From NCBI RefSeq assembly GCF_900114035.1, contig NZ_FORP01000021.1, positions 1-64,000 of the forward strand: a DNA stretch of 64,000 bases, given 5' to 3'. This document shows, piece after piece, positions 45,873-55,880 of this stretch (positions are counted from its first letter, which is position 1; every line of letters begins with the position of its first letter). This DNA comes from Amycolatopsis sacchari. GTDB taxonomy: Bacteria > Actinomycetota > Actinomycetes > Mycobacteriales > Pseudonocardiaceae. The notes beneath the pieces are model-generated. The model had not been told where the DNA came from, did no database searches, and was given only the letters and a program-made list of their open reading frames with translations. The translations under genes and the position numbers were made by a program.

Positions 45873-47060
45873 GTGGATGCAGCGCAGAAGCCCGCGGCCG
45901 TGCCGCCCGAGCAGGTTTTCGACTGGCTGGACGCGGAAGCCGAACGCAGGGCGGACGCCGGGCTGACCCGCAGGCTGCGGCCCCGGCCCGCGACGAGCAC
46001 GGAACTGGACCTCGCGGGCAACGACTACCTCGGCCTGGCGCGGGACAAGCGCGTCGCCGGTGCCGCTGCCGCCGCCGCACTGCGGTGGGGTGCCGGTTCG
46101 ACGGGTTCCCGGCTGGTGACGGGCTCGACGGAGCTGCACGCCGAGCTGGAGCACGAGCTGGCGCGGTTCTGCGGGTTCCAGGCCGCGCTGGTGTTCTCGT
46201 CGGGCTTCACCGCGAACCTGGGCGCCGTGACAGCGCTTTCCGGCAAGGACTCGGCCATCGTGACCGACAAGTACATCCACGCGTCGCTCATCGAGGGTTG
46301 CCGCCTGTCCCGTGCGGGCATCGCCGCGATCGGCCACAACGACGTCGCCGCGATCAAGCACGCGCTGGCGACACGCCGGACGCAGCGCGCCCTCGTGGTG
46401 ACGGACTCGGTGTTCTCGGTGGACGGTGATCTCGCGCCGCTGCCCGAGTTGTCCGCCGCGTGCCGGGAACACGGCGCCGCGCTGCTCGTGGACGACGCAC
46501 ACGGCTTCGGCGTGCTCGGCGACGGCGGCCGTGGCGCGGTGCACGCCGCCGGGCTCGCCGGCGAGCCGGACGTCGTGATGACGGTGACGCTGTCGAAGTC
46601 CCTCGGCGCTCAGGGCGGCGCTGTGCTCGGGTCCCGGCGGGTCATCCGGCACCTCGTCGAGACCTCGCGCAGCTTCATCTTCGACACCGGCCTCGCCCCG
46701 GCCAGCGCCGCCGCCGCGCTGGCCGCGCTGGGCGTGCTCAAGTCCGAACCGGAGCTGCCGGGGAAGGTGCTGGCCAACGCGACGCGGCTGGCGGAGCAGC
46801 TGACCGACGCGGGTTTCCGCGCCAGCAGGCCGGATGCCGCCGTCGTCTCGGTGCAGGCGCCGTCGCCGGAGGACGCGGTGACGTGGGCGGCCCGCTGCGC
46901 CGAGAACGGCGTGCGGGTCGGCTGCTTCCGGCCGCCGTCGGTGCCCGACGGGATCTCCCGGCTGCGGCTGACCGCCCGCGCCGACCTCAGCGAGTCCGAT
47001 GTGGACACCGCGGTGAAGGTGGTCAGCGCGTCCGCGCCGCCACGCGCCGCCACATCGTGA
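45873..47060 (+). CDS. bioF: 8-amino-7-oxononanoate synthase
   Basis: 395 residues, a PLP enzyme of the alpha-oxoamine synthase family. DLAGNDYLGLARD, GAGSTGSRLVTGSTELHAEL, VTDSVFSVDGDLAPL, LLVDDAHGFGVLG and the PLP-lysine motif VTLSKSLGAQGG are all intact. It joins pimeloyl-ACP/CoA and alanine in biotin synthesis. No bioA or bioD is adjacent in this window. Its last 38 bases overlap the convergent ElaA gene. Confidence 0.92.
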   Translation: MDAAQKPAAVPPEQVFDWLDAEAERRADAGLTRRLRPRPATSTELDLAGNDYLGLARDKRVAGAAAAAALRWGAGSTGSRLVTGSTELHAELEHELARFCGFQAALVFSSGFTANLGAVTALSGKDSAIVTDKYIHASLIEGCRLSRAGIAAIGHNDVAAIKHALATRRTQRALVVTDSVFSVDGDLAPLPELSAACREHGAALLVDDAHGFGVLGDGGRGAVHAAGLAGEPDVVMTVTLSKSLGAQGGAVLGSRRVIRHLVETSRSFIFDTGLAPASAAAALAALGVLKSEPELPGKVLANATRLAEQLTDAGFRASRPDAAVVSVQAPSPEDAVTWAARCAENGVRVGCFRPPSVPDGISRLRLTARADLSESDVDTAVKVVSASAPPRAATS

Positions 47061-47457
47061 TGTGCATGATGCCGTCCTCGTCGAACTCGTCGCCCTCGGG
47101 CACGTAACCGAACTTCGCGTAGAAGCCCTGCGCGTAAGTCTGCGCGTCGAGGACGCTGTCGGCGTCACCGACGATTTCGAGCGCTTCGGTCATCAGCCGG
47201 GCGGCGAGCCCCTGCCCGCGGGCGTGGCGCGCGGTCACGACCCGGCCGATCCGGTAGTGGCCGGGCTCGGTCAGCAGGCGCAGGTAGGACGAGATGCCCC
47301 GGTCGTCGGTCAGCCACAGGTGCCGGGTGTCCGGCAGCAGGTCACGGCCGTCGAGGTCGAGGTAGGGGCAGTCCTGCTCGACGACGAACACGTCGGCGCG
47401 CAGGTGGAGGATGTCGTACAGCTGGCTCGGGGTCAGCTCGGTTCCGGCGACGTTCAC
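47023..47457 (-). CDS. elaA: ElaA-type GNAT acetyltransferase
   Basis: 144 residues. LYDILHLRADVFVVEQDCPY is the ElaA signature; GRVVTARHARGQGLAARLM is the acetyl-CoA loop and AQTYAQGFYAKFGYVPEG the closing beta-alpha unit. ElaA-type proteins are small-molecule acetylases of unsettled substrate. The gene is followed after nine bases by a secreted protease and overlaps bioF tail to tail. Confidence 0.9.
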   Translation of the reverse strand: MNVAGTELTPSQLYDILHLRADVFVVEQDCPYLDLDGRDLLPDTRHLWLTDDRGISSYLRLLTEPGHYRIGRVVTARHARGQGLAARLMTEALEIVGDADSVLDAQTYAQGFYAKFGYVPEGDEFDEDGIMHITMWRRVAARTR

Positions 47458-47466
47458 CGGTCCTTG

Positions 47467-48288
47467 CTACCAGAGCAGGGATCGCTGCTGGGACTGCGCC
47501 CTGATGTCGTCGGCGTAGGTGCTCACGCGCGTGTACACGCCGGGCTTGCCGGGCTTCGCGCAGCCGTCGCCCCACGACACGATGCCGATGAGGGTGTCCC
47601 CGACCACGAGCGGGCCACCGGAGTCACCCTGGCAGGCGTCGATCCCGCCGTCCGGGTAGCCGGCGCACACCATGCTGGTGGAGTTGTAGTTGCCGTAGCT
47701 GGACGAGCAGCTGGCGTCACTGACCACGGGGACGACCGCGCTGCGCAGCGAGGTCGCGCGGGCGCCGCCGTCGGCGGTGCGGCCCCAGCCGAGGACGGTG
47801 GCGTTGGTGCCCTCCGCGTACAGCGACGTGTCGGACTTCTTGGGCAGCGAGGCCGGGCGGTAGGACACCTGGCGGTCGAGGTTCAGCACCGCCACGTCGT
47901 CCCCCTTGCCGGGGTCGCTGAAGTTCGGGTCCTTCCAGACCCGCCGGACGTTCGCGACCACGCCGTCGGTGCCCGTCTTCTGCTGACGGCCGATGACCAC
48001 GCGCAGGTCGGACTGCGACACGGCGGCCGCGCAGTGCGCCGCGGTGACCACGGCGGACGACGTGACGAGCGTGCCGCCGCAGAACTGGTTGCCGTTCGCG
48101 TCGGTGAGGAACACCGCGTACGGGTAGTCACGGACGGACGCCTCACCGCCGCCCACGATCCGCGGCTGGGCCTCCGGGACGGACCCGCTGGTGGCGGCGA
48201 TGGCCGCGACGGGCAGCGAGGTGGCCAGGGCAGCGGCCGCCGCGAGCAGGAAGCGGACCTTGCGGTTGCGGCGGGCGTGCTTAGCCAT
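47467..48288 (-). CDS. secreted trypsin-like serine protease (S1)
   Basis: 273 residues. A signal peptide (VRFLLAAAAALATSLPVAAIAA) precedes a short propeptide and the mature N terminus IVGGGEASVRDYPYAV. The triad is His in VTAAHC, Asp in DDVAVLNLD and Ser in CQGDSGGPLV. DACQGD places Asp in the S1 pocket, giving trypsin-like Lys/Arg specificity. It is exported and activated by cleavage before IVGG. The start ATG 48288 is supported by AAGGGC spacing only weakly. Confidence 0.93.
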   Translation of the reverse strand: MAKHARRNRKVRFLLAAAAALATSLPVAAIAATSGSVPEAQPRIVGGGEASVRDYPYAVFLTDANGNQFCGGTLVTSSAVVTAAHCAAAVSQSDLRVVIGRQQKTGTDGVVANVRRVWKDPNFSDPGKGDDVAVLNLDRQVSYRPASLPKKSDTSLYAEGTNATVLGWGRTADGGARATSLRSAVVPVVSDASCSSSYGNYNSTSMVCAGYPDGGIDACQGDSGGPLVVGDTLIGIVSWGDGCAKPGKPGVYTRVSTYADDIRAQSQQRSLLW

Positions 48289-48453
48289 GGGTGTGCCCTT
48301 CTCTCCCCTGGAATTCAGCCACGTGATGTCACGCGCCGCGTTCGACGGACTCCAGCGCGTAAGAGTGCACAGGCCACCCTAGTGGACATCGACCTCCCGT
48401 GGTGTCACTTGATCGGGTGGTCTCGTCCGTCTGTCAAGCTGGCAGACGTGCGC

Positions 48454-49257
48454 ATGTCCCGTCTCGCCGCGCTGACGGCCCTCCTCGGACTGGTCGCGTG
48501 CGGCACGCCGGAACAGCAACCGCCGCCCGCCCCGGCACCCGCCACCAGCACTTCAGCGGTGCCGCAGTGGGTCGTCGGCGCGCACCCGTTGCCGCTGCGC
48601 CCCGACGGCTACGGCCGCGTCGAGCCGACACCGGCAGTGCTGCGGGACCGCAGCCTGCCCACCCGGGACCTCCTGCCGCCACCCGCCGACGGCCGCTACG
48701 CCTCGACCGTCGCACCGGTGCCCGCCGACGTCCTCGCCCGCAGCACGTGGCAGCCCGCGTGCCCGGTCAAGGCGAGCGACCTGCGGTACCTGACGATGTC
48801 GTTCTGGGGTTTCGACGGCCGGGCGCACACCGGCGAGATGCTGGTGAACGCCTCGGTCGCGGAGGACGTGACACGGGTGTTCGGGCAGCTGTACGCCGCG
48901 AAGTTCCCCATCGAGGAGATGCGGGTCACCGCTCCCGCCGAACTCGACGCCCCGCCGACCGGCGACGGGAACAACACGAGCGCGTTCGTCTGCCGCCCCG
49001 TGCGCGGGCAGCAGAACTGGTCGGCGCACGCGTACGGGCTGGCGATCGACCTGAACCCGTTCTGCAACCCCTACACCAAGGACGACCTGGTGCTGCCCGA
49101 ACTCGCCTCGGCGTACCTGGACCGGTCGTGGCGGCGGCCCGGCATGGTGGAAGCGGGAGACGCCACGGTGCGGGACTTCGCGGCGATCGGGTGGAGCTGG
49201 GGCGGGGCGTGGCACAGCCCGACCGACCGCATGCACTTCACCGCGACCGGCGGCTGA
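48454..49257 (+). CDS. M15-family peptidase lipoprotein (VanY/D-Ala-D-Ala carboxypeptidase-like)
   Basis: 267 residues. A lipobox LVAC at residues about 13-16 indicates lipid anchoring. After a Pro-rich linker, SAHAYGLAIDLNPF carries the S-x-H-xx-G-x-A-x-D zinc motif of M15 peptidases and HSPTDRMHF supplies the last zinc histidine. It would trim peptidoglycan stem peptides at the cell surface. ATG 48454 or the GTG six bases earlier begins it. Divergent from the trypsin gene. Confidence 0.87.
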   Translation: MSRLAALTALLGLVACGTPEQQPPPAPAPATSTSAVPQWVVGAHPLPLRPDGYGRVEPTPAVLRDRSLPTRDLLPPPADGRYASTVAPVPADVLARSTWQPACPVKASDLRYLTMSFWGFDGRAHTGEMLVNASVAEDVTRVFGQLYAAKFPIEEMRVTAPAELDAPPTGDGNNTSAFVCRPVRGQQNWSAHAYGLAIDLNPFCNPYTKDDLVLPELASAYLDRSWRRPGMVEAGDATVRDFAAIGWSWGGAWHSPTDRMHFTATGG

Positions 49258-49321
49258 GGGAACAACTCCCGCGAAACTCGGGTTCTTGCAAGGAGAACCC
49301 CACACGGCGAAGGAAGACACA

Positions 49322-50713
49322 GTGCCCCACTACGACCTGGTGATCGTCGGTACCGGCTCCGGGAACTCGATACTGGACCCGCGCTTCGCCGACTGGAAGA
49401 CGGCGATCGTCGAAAAGGGCGTGTTCGGCGGCACGTGCCTCAACGTGGGCTGCATCCCGACGAAGATGTTCGTGCACACCGCCGACCTCGCCGCGACGCC
49501 GTCGATCAGCGGCCGGTTCGGGGTGGACGAGGAGCTGCTGAACGTCCGGTGGCGTGACGTGCGCGACCGCATCTTCGGGCGCATCGACCCGATCGCCGAG
49601 GGCGGCCGCGAGTACCGCACCAGCCACGCCGACAACGCGAACGTGACGGTGTACGAGGGCGAAGGCCGCTTCACGGGACACAAGGAGCTGACCGTCTCGC
49701 TGCCCGACCGGACCGAGACGATCACCGCGGACCGCTTCGTGCTCGCCGCGGGCGGCCGTCCGGTCGTCCCGGACATCGAAGGTCTGGACCAGGTGCCGTA
49801 CCACACGTCGGACTCGATCATGCGGCTCGACGAGCTGCCCCGGCGGCTCGTGATCGTCGGCAGCGGGTTCGTCGCCGCGGAGTTCGCGCACGTGTTCTCG
49901 TCGTTCGGCGTCGAGGTCACGGTGATCGCGCGGTCCGGCGCCCTGCTGCGCAGCGAGGACGAGGACATCAGCGCGCGCTACACGGAACTGGCCACCCAGC
50001 GCTACGACGTCCGCCTCAACCGGAAGGTGCTGCGGGCGCGGCGGACCGAGACCGGCCTCGCGCTCGACCTCGCCGAGGGCGAGACCGTCGAAGCCGACCA
50101 GCTGCTCATCGCCGTCGGCCGCCGGCCGAACTCGGACCTGCTCGACGTCGCCGCCACCGGGGTGGCCACTTTGGACAGTGGCCACGTCAAGGTGGACGCC
50201 TACCAGCAGACGTCGGTCGAGGGCATCTACGCGCTGGGTGACCTGTCGTCGCCGTACGAGTTGAAGCACGTCGCGAACCACGAAGCCCGTGTCGTGCAGC
50301 ACAACCTGCTGCACCCGGACGAGCGCATTGAGGCAGACCACCGGTTCGTGCCGCACGCCGTGTTCGGCTCACCACAGATCGCCTCCGTCGGCGTCACCGA
50401 ACAGCAGGCGCGCCAACGGGGTCTCAAGTACACGACGTCCAAACAGGACTACGCCGCGATCGCGTACGGCTGGGCGATGGAGGACACCACCGGGTTCGCG
50501 AAGCTGCTGGCCGACCCGGAAACCGGGCAGCTGCTGGGCGCGCACATCATCGGCCCGCAGGCGCCCACGGTGATCCAGCCGCTGATCCAGGCGATGAGCT
50601 TCGGCCTCGACGCGCACACCATGGCGCGCGGCCAGTACTGGATCCACCCGGCGATGCCGGAGCTGGTCGAGAACGCGCTGCTGAACCTAAACGTACCTGG
50701 GGCGTCCCGCTAG
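49322..50713 (+). CDS. mtr: mycothione reductase
   Basis: 463 residues, flavoprotein disulfide reductase. YDLVIVGTGSGNSILDPRF with the mycothione-specific GNSILD, the redox motif GGTCLNVGCIPTKM, NAD(P)-binding VIVGSGFVAAEFAHVF and the dimer-interface HPAMPE near the end are present. It regenerates mycothiol from mycothione with NADPH, the main thiol buffer of actinobacteria. GAAGGA precedes GTG 49322. The 3' end overlaps the convergent MFS gene by 27 bases. Confidence 0.95.
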   Translation: MPHYDLVIVGTGSGNSILDPRFADWKTAIVEKGVFGGTCLNVGCIPTKMFVHTADLAATPSISGRFGVDEELLNVRWRDVRDRIFGRIDPIAEGGREYRTSHADNANVTVYEGEGRFTGHKELTVSLPDRTETITADRFVLAAGGRPVVPDIEGLDQVPYHTSDSIMRLDELPRRLVIVGSGFVAAEFAHVFSSFGVEVTVIARSGALLRSEDEDISARYTELATQRYDVRLNRKVLRARRTETGLALDLAEGETVEADQLLIAVGRRPNSDLLDVAATGVATLDSGHVKVDAYQQTSVEGIYALGDLSSPYELKHVANHEARVVQHNLLHPDERIEADHRFVPHAVFGSPQIASVGVTEQQARQRGLKYTTSKQDYAAIAYGWAMEDTTGFAKLLADPETGQLLGAHIIGPQAPTVIQPLIQAMSFGLDAHTMARGQYWIHPAMPELVENALLNLNVPGASR

Positions 50714-51880
50714 GAACCCGAACACCATCTGCACGACGACCAGGACCAGCAGCATCAGGAACGGCACGGTCCAGGCGCCGGTCAGGTCGTGCAGCAGGCC
50801 GAACAGGAACGGCACGAGCGCGGCCAGCAGGTACCCGAAGCCCTGCGCCATGCCCGACAACCGCGCGGTGTCCCCGCCGGTGCGGGCCCGCAGGGCGATC
50901 GTGGTGAGCGCGAGCGAGAAAACGCTCATGCCCAGCCCGATGAGCACCGCCCACAGAACCGGCGCCGCCGCGGGCGCGACCATCACGCCGACCACCCCGG
51001 CGAAGCCGAACGCCGCCAGCCCGACGATCCACCAGCTCTGACTGCCGCCGCGGCCGGCCAGCGGCGGCACGACGAGGCTCACCGGCAGCCCGATGATGGA
51101 GATCAGGCCGAGCAGCAGGCCCGCGTCGCCGCGGCTGACGCCCGCGTCGATGAACACCTCCGGCAGCCAGCCCATCACGACGTAGGCCAGGCACGCCTGC
51201 AGCCCGAAGAACAGGGTGACGATCCAGGCGAGCGGGCTGCGCAACAGCGACCGCCCGGTGCTCTGCGGTGAACCGGCGCCCGCCGGCGCACCCGGTCGCG
51301 TCCGGACCGACACCAGCCACACGACCAGCGCCACCCCCGACAACACCGCCCAGCTCGCCAGGCCGGGGCGCCAGCCACCGAAGGCGCCGTCGAGCTGCGG
51401 CGTCACCGCCGACCCCAGCGCACCTCCCGCCTGCAGCGCACCGGTGTACAGCCCGGTGATCAACCCGATCCGCGTGGTGAAGGACTCCTTGACCACGACG
51501 GGGATCAGCACGTTGGCCAGCGCGATACCGGCGGTCGCGACGAGGGTGCCGCCGAGCACGACGAGCTGCCCGTCCAGCACCCTGATGACGAGCCCGGCGG
51601 TCAGCAGGGCCAGTGCGGCCGCGACGGCGCCGCCGATCCCGATCTTCTTGGCGACCCACGGCGCGGTCGAACCGGCTAGGGCGAAACACAGGCCCGGCAT
51701 GGTGGTCAGTGCGCCCGCCCAGGTGGAGGTCGCGCCGAGCGTCTCGCGCATCTCGTCGAGCACCGAACCGGCCGCGGTGACCGCGGGCCGCAGGTTCAGG
51801 GCGGCGAGGACGACGGCGAAGCCCAGCAAGCCGCCGCCGACGAGGACACGCGAAGTTTGTTTCACCGGTGTTTCAACCAC
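50687..51880 (-). CDS. CynX/NimT-family MFS transporter
   Basis: About 397 residues with 12 membrane helices. VVLAALNLRPAVTAAGSVLD at helix 1 and GFGYLLAALVPFLFGLLHDL near the end are hallmark segments of the CynX/NimT group (cyanate/nitroimidazole-type). GTG 51878-51880 is the likely start, with GATAGT seven bases upstream as a possible leaderless -10. It is divergent from a GntR regulator, which probably controls it. Confidence 0.85.
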   Translation of the reverse strand: MVETPVKQTSRVLVGGGLLGFAVVLAALNLRPAVTAAGSVLDEMRETLGATSTWAGALTTMPGLCFALAGSTAPWVAKKIGIGGAVAAALALLTAGLVIRVLDGQLVVLGGTLVATAGIALANVLIPVVVKESFTTRIGLITGLYTGALQAGGALGSAVTPQLDGAFGGWRPGLASWAVLSGVALVVWLVSVRTRPGAPAGAGSPQSTGRSLLRSPLAWIVTLFFGLQACLAYVVMGWLPEVFIDAGVSRGDAGLLLGLISIIGLPVSLVVPPLAGRGGSQSWWIVGLAAFGFAGVVGVMVAPAAAPVLWAVLIGLGMSVFSLALTTIALRARTGGDTARLSGMAQGFGYLLAALVPFLFGLLHDLTGAWTVPFLMLLVLVVVQMVFGFLAGRPRYV

Positions 51881-51929
51881 GCCCGTTACTATCGCAGACG
51901 TCGGATGATTGGGTGAAGGGACATTTGTT

Positions 51930-52625
51930 GTGCCATTAGCCACCACGCGCCGCACCGGGCTCGTCGACCAGGTGATCGGTCAGCTGCGCGAAGCCATCAG
52001 CCAGGGCGAATGGGCCGTGGGCCAGCGGATCCCGACCGAGGGGGCGCTGGCGGAGACACTGGGCGTGGGCCGCAACACGGTGCGGGAAGCGGTACGCGCG
52101 CTCGCGCACAGCGGTCTGCTGGAGGTCCGGCAGGGCGACGGCACCTATGTGCGCGCGACGAGCGAGGTATCCGGGGCGATCCGGCGGCTGTGCGGCTCGG
52201 AGCTGCGGGAGGTGCTGCAGGTGCGGCGCGGCCTGGAGGTCGAGGGCGCGCGGCTGGCGGCGACCGAGCGCACGGAGGAGGACCTGGCCCGGCTGCGTGA
52301 GCTGCTCGACGAGCGGGACCGGGCGCAGCACGAACGCTCACTGGCGGATTTCGTCCGCGCCGACACGGAGTTCCACCTCACGGTCGTCCGATGTGGACGG
52401 AACGAGCTGCTGACCGAGCTGTACCGCGGGCTGACGGAGGCGATCACGGCGAGCGTGGCCGCGACGTCGGAGGACCACCTCACCGAACACGTGCCGATCG
52501 GGCACCACGGCCTGCTGGAGGCGATCGCCGACCGCGACCCCGCGCGTGCGGTGGCCGAGGCCGGCGGCTTCCTGGACCAGCTGCTGCTCAGGGAAGGGTC
52601 AGGATCTCCGAACCCGTCGGCGTGA
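51930..52625 (+). CDS. GntR/FadR-family regulator
   Basis: 231 residues. The winged helix [20 protein letters not shown] then [21 protein letters not shown] and [11 protein letters not shown] is followed by the FCD ligand domain ([36 protein letters not shown], with metal-binding Asp/His). AAGGGA precedes GTG 51930. It shares a 49-base promoter gap with the CynX-type transporter. Its end overlaps the convergent map gene by 38 bases. Confidence 0.9.
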   Translation: MPLATTRRTGLVDQVIGQLREAISQGEWAVGQRIPTEGALAETLGVGRNTVREAVRALAHSGLLEVRQGDGTYVRATSEVSGAIRRLCGSELREVLQVRRGLEVEGARLAATERTEEDLARLRELLDERDRAQHERSLADFVRADTEFHLTVVRCGRNELLTELYRGLTEAITASVAATSEDHLTEHVPIGHHGLLEAIADRDPARAVAEAGGFLDQLLLREGSGSPNPSA

Positions 52626-53445
52626 CGAGGATCGTGTGCTCGAACTGGGCGGTCCAGCTCTTGTCCTTCGTCGTGACCGTCCAGTCGTCGTCCCAGATGT
52701 CGTAGTCGATCGAGCCGAGCGTGATCATCGGCTCGATCGTGAACGTCATGCCCTCCACGATCTCCGTGGTGACGGACGGGTCCTCGTAGTGCAGGACGGT
52801 CGGGAACGTGTGGAAGCCGGGGCCGACGCCGTGGCCGGTGAAGTCGCGGACCACGCCGTAGCCGAAGCGCTTGGCGTAGGACTCGATGACGCGGCCGATG
52901 ACGTTCAGCTGACGGCCGGGGCGGACGGCCTTGATCGCGCGCATCGTCGCCTCGTGCGTGCGCTCGACGAGCAGCCGCGCCTCCTCCGACACGTCACCGG
53001 CGAGGAACGTGGCGTTGGTGTCGCCGTGCACGCCACCGATGTACGCGGTCACGTCGATGTTGCAGATGTCGCCGTCCTCGATGACCGTCGAGTCCGGGAT
53101 GCCGTGGCAGATCACCTCGTTCAGCGAGGTGCAGCACGACTTCGGGAAGTGCCGGTAGCCCAGGGTCGACGGGTACGCCTTGTGGTCCAGCAGGAACTCG
53201 TGCACGACCTTGTCGACGTCGTCGGTGGTGTTGCCCGGTTTGACGGCTTTGCCGCCCTCCTCCAGCGCCTGCGCGGCGATGCGGCACGCGACGCGCATCG
53301 CCTCGATCTGCTCCGGCGTGCGCACCCCGTTGCCGGTGTCCCGCTTCGGCGCCGGCTTGTCCACGTATTCGGGACGGGGAATGCTGGCCGGAACGGGACG
53401 ACGTGGCGTCTGCACGCCGGGCTTCAGTGGAGCACGCAAGGACAT
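52588..53445 (-). CDS. map: methionine aminopeptidase, type I
   Basis: 285 residues. The metal ligands lie in [20 protein letters not shown] (two Asp), [12 protein letters not shown] (His), FTIEPMI (Glu) and AQFEHTILV (Glu). The 40-residue N-terminal extension with PIPRPEYV-like proline motifs marks the MapB (type Ic) form of actinobacteria. It removes the initiator methionine. Lone gene, with start ATG 53445. Confidence 0.95.
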   Translation of the reverse strand: MSLRAPLKPGVQTPRRPVPASIPRPEYVDKPAPKRDTGNGVRTPEQIEAMRVACRIAAQALEEGGKAVKPGNTTDDVDKVVHEFLLDHKAYPSTLGYRHFPKSCCTSLNEVICHGIPDSTVIEDGDICNIDVTAYIGGVHGDTNATFLAGDVSEEARLLVERTHEATMRAIKAVRPGRQLNVIGRVIESYAKRFGYGVVRDFTGHGVGPGFHTFPTVLHYEDPSVTTEIVEGMTFTIEPMITLGSIDYDIWDDDWTVTTKDKSWTAQFEHTILVTPTGSEILTLP

Positions 53446-53461
53446 GCGTCCAGCCTACGAC

Positions 53462-54316
53462 TCAGAACAGAACCGTGGCGTAGCGGCCGACCTGGTGGAA
53501 CCCGACCCGCCGGTACGCGGCCAGCGCGGGGCTGTTGAAGGAGTTCACGTAGAGGCTCGCCGTGCGGCCCATCCCGTGCACGAGCCGGTTCACGACCGCC
53601 GCGGTGCCCGCCGTGCCGAGGCCCTGGCCGCGCCGGTCGGGGTGCACCCACACCCCCTGGATCTGCCCGACGCTGCGGGACAACGCCCCGATTTCGGCCT
53701 TGAACACGACTTCGCGCCCCTCGAAGCGCGCGAACGCCCGGCCGCCCGCGATCAGCTCGGCCACGCGGGCGCGGTAGCTGGCACCGCCGTCACCGGCACG
53801 CGGGTCGACGCCGACCTCCTCGATGAACATGGAGATCGCGGCGGGCAGGTACCGGTCCAGCTCGTCCGGTCGCACGGGCCGCACGAGCGGGTCCGCGGCG
53901 ATGGCCGGGGGGCCGTCCATCGCCATCAACGGCTGGTCCGGCCGGATCTCACGGGCCGGTCCCCACTCGGGAGCCAGCTCGTCCCACAGCGCCAGCACCT
54001 GTTCGGCCGGGCCGACGAGCGAGGAGCAGATGCGCTGCCTGCGCAGGGCCCGGTCGGCGAACGAGCGCATCGCGGAAGCGTTGCCGCGCAAGGGGATCAG
54101 GTTCGGGCCGGAGAAGCAGAGGCCCGGCAGGCGGCTGGAGCGGGTGCCCCGGTAGTCGGCGGCCCACAGTTCGCCGCCGAGGCGCCAGGGGTCCAGACCG
54201 GCAACCTCGACCCGGGCGCTGACCATGCAGCTGGCCACCGGATCGGCATCCAGGACGGCACGCACCGCCGGGTAGTCCCGATCACCGAGCAGCCGTGCAC
54301 CGGCAAGCCGCAACAC
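53462..54316 (-). CDS. GNAT acetyltransferase with DUF4081 N-terminal domain
   Basis: About 284 residues. The N-terminal part (DPVASCMVSARVEVAGLDPW, LCFSGPNLIPLRG) is the DUF4081 region found before a GNAT domain in actinobacteria; the GNAT core is GQIQGVWVHPDRRGQGLGTA followed by LYVNSFNSPALAAYRRVGF. In mycobacteria this gene sits next to ispG (Rv2867c, from memory), as here. The start is uncertain: GTG 54314-54316 fits homology; a frame runs to 54463 through the dead Uma2 gene. Confidence 0.82.
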   Translation of the reverse strand: MLRLAGARLLGDRDYPAVRAVLDADPVASCMVSARVEVAGLDPWRLGGELWAADYRGTRSSRLPGLCFSGPNLIPLRGNASAMRSFADRALRRQRICSSLVGPAEQVLALWDELAPEWGPAREIRPDQPLMAMDGPPAIAADPLVRPVRPDELDRYLPAAISMFIEEVGVDPRAGDGGASYRARVAELIAGGRAFARFEGREVVFKAEIGALSRSVGQIQGVWVHPDRRGQGLGTAGTAAVVNRLVHGMGRTASLYVNSFNSPALAAYRRVGFHQVGRYATVLF

Positions 54317-54366
54317 GTGGTCCAGATTGCCAGATGAACCCCGGTTACGGGAAACCGAGGGCGTGA

Positions 54367-54625
54367 TCAGAACCGCGCCGTGTCGAGGACGACGTCGAAG
54401 GGGGCACCGATCGTGATCGGCTCGTAGGCCCGGCGCTTCGATCGATCGCGCCAGGCCGTGCATTTCGAGGTGATCTCGACAGCGAGCAGCACCTGCTCAG
54501 CCGGTCCCGGGTCGACGCCGTGCGGAATCACCTCGCGAAATGCCCTCGACCGCCGCCTCCGGCCGCCATCCCCTGGGGACCTCCAGCTCACGCCAGACGT
54601 CCAGCAGGCCGTTCCAGCTGCTCAC
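54367..54625 (-). pseudogene. Uma2-family (DUF820) nuclease remnant
   Basis: Two minus frames give successive Uma2 pieces. GTG 54625 starts SSWNGLLDVWRELEVPRGWR then PEAAVEGI, the N terminus of the fold. A shift later comes GPAEQVLLAVEITS, KCTAWRDRSKRRAYE, then directly PITIGAPFDVVLDTARF, the usual C terminus. The middle beta strands with most catalytic residues are deleted and the frame is broken, so the gene is dead. It lies between ispG and its usual neighbour. Confidence 0.6.
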
Positions 54626-54686
54626 CGCCCCGAGGCTGAACCGCCCGCGACCAGGCCCTGGCCGCGGCCCGCCACCCCACTCCGCG

Positions 54687-55835
54687 TCAGCCGACGCTGA
54701 CGACCGGCGAGCCCTCGCCCTGCTCCCCCGCCTCCTCGGCGATGCGCATCGCCTCTTCGATCAGCGTCTCGACGATCTGGTGCTCCGGCACGGTCTTGAT
54801 GACCTCGCCCTTGACGAAGATCTGGCCCTTGCCGTTGCCGCTCGCCACGCCGAGGTCGGCCTCGCGCGCCTCACCGGGACCGTTCACGACGCAGCCCATC
54901 ACCGCGACCCGCAGCGGCACCTCCATGCCCTCGAGCCCGGCGGTGACCTCCTCGGCCAGCTTGTACACGTCGACCTGCGCACGCCCGCACGACGGGCACG
55001 ACACGATCTCCAGCTTCCGCGGCCGCAGGTTCAGCGACTGCAGGATCTGCGTGCCGACCTTGACCTCCTCGACCGGCGGCGCCGACAGGGACACGCGGAT
55101 CGTGTCCCCGATGCCCTGCCGCAGCAGCGCACCGAACGCCACGGCCGACTTGATCGTGCCCTGGAACGCCGGGCCGGCCTCGGTCACGCCGAGGTGCAGC
55201 GGGTAGTCGCACTGCTCGGCGAGGATCTCGTACGCCCGCACCATGACCACCGGGTCGTTGTGCTTGACCGAGATCTTGATGTCGTGGAAGTCGTGCTCGG
55301 CGAACAGCGAGGCCTCCCACAGCGCCGACTCCGCGAGCGCCTCCGGCGTGGCCTTGCCGTACTTCTTGAGCAGCCGCGGGTCGAGCGAGCCCGCGTTGAC
55401 CCCGATGCGGATCGGCGTGCCGTGGTCCTTCGCGGCCTGCGCGATCTCCTTGACCTTGTCGTCGAACTTCTTGATGTTGCCCGGGTTGACGCGGACCGCC
55501 GCGCACCCGGCCTCGATCGCGGCGAACACGTACTTCGGCTGGAAGTGGATGTCGGCGATCACCGGGATCTGCGACTTCTTCGCGATGGCGGGCAGCGCGG
55601 CGGCGTCGTCCGCCGACGGGCACGCGACGCGCACGATGTCGCAGCCCGCGGCGGTCAGCTCCGCGATCTGCTGCAGCGTCGCGTTGACGTCCGCCGTCAA
55701 CGTGGTGGTCATCGACTGGACGGAGATCGGGTAGTCGCTGCCGACCCCGACGGAACCGACCATCAGCTGCCGGGTGGGCCGGCGCTCGGCGAGAACGGGG
55801 GGCGGGAGGGCAGGCATGCCAAGCGCGACGCTCAT
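54687..55835 (-). CDS. ispG: 4-hydroxy-3-methylbut-2-enyl-diphosphate synthase
   Basis: 382 residues. [53 protein letters not shown] and the 4Fe-4S cysteines in [11 protein letters not shown] and [10 protein letters not shown] are intact. It converts MEcPP to HMBPP in the non-mevalonate isoprenoid pathway. It follows rip1 by 45 bases in the dxr-rip1-ispG operon order of actinobacteria. Confidence 0.96.
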   Translation of the reverse strand: MSVALGMPALPPPVLAERRPTRQLMVGSVGVGSDYPISVQSMTTTLTADVNATLQQIAELTAAGCDIVRVACPSADDAAALPAIAKKSQIPVIADIHFQPKYVFAAIEAGCAAVRVNPGNIKKFDDKVKEIAQAAKDHGTPIRIGVNAGSLDPRLLKKYGKATPEALAESALWEASLFAEHDFHDIKISVKHNDPVVMVRAYEILAEQCDYPLHLGVTEAGPAFQGTIKSAVAFGALLRQGIGDTIRVSLSAPPVEEVKVGTQILQSLNLRPRKLEIVSCPSCGRAQVDVYKLAEEVTAGLEGMEVPLRVAVMGCVVNGPGEAREADLGVASGNGKGQIFVKGEVIKTVPEHQIVETLIEEAMRIAEEAGEQGEGSPVVSVG

Positions 55836-55880
55836 CGAATCCTCTACGGCTGCGAAGGAATGCGTACGCGACCAGCCTAC

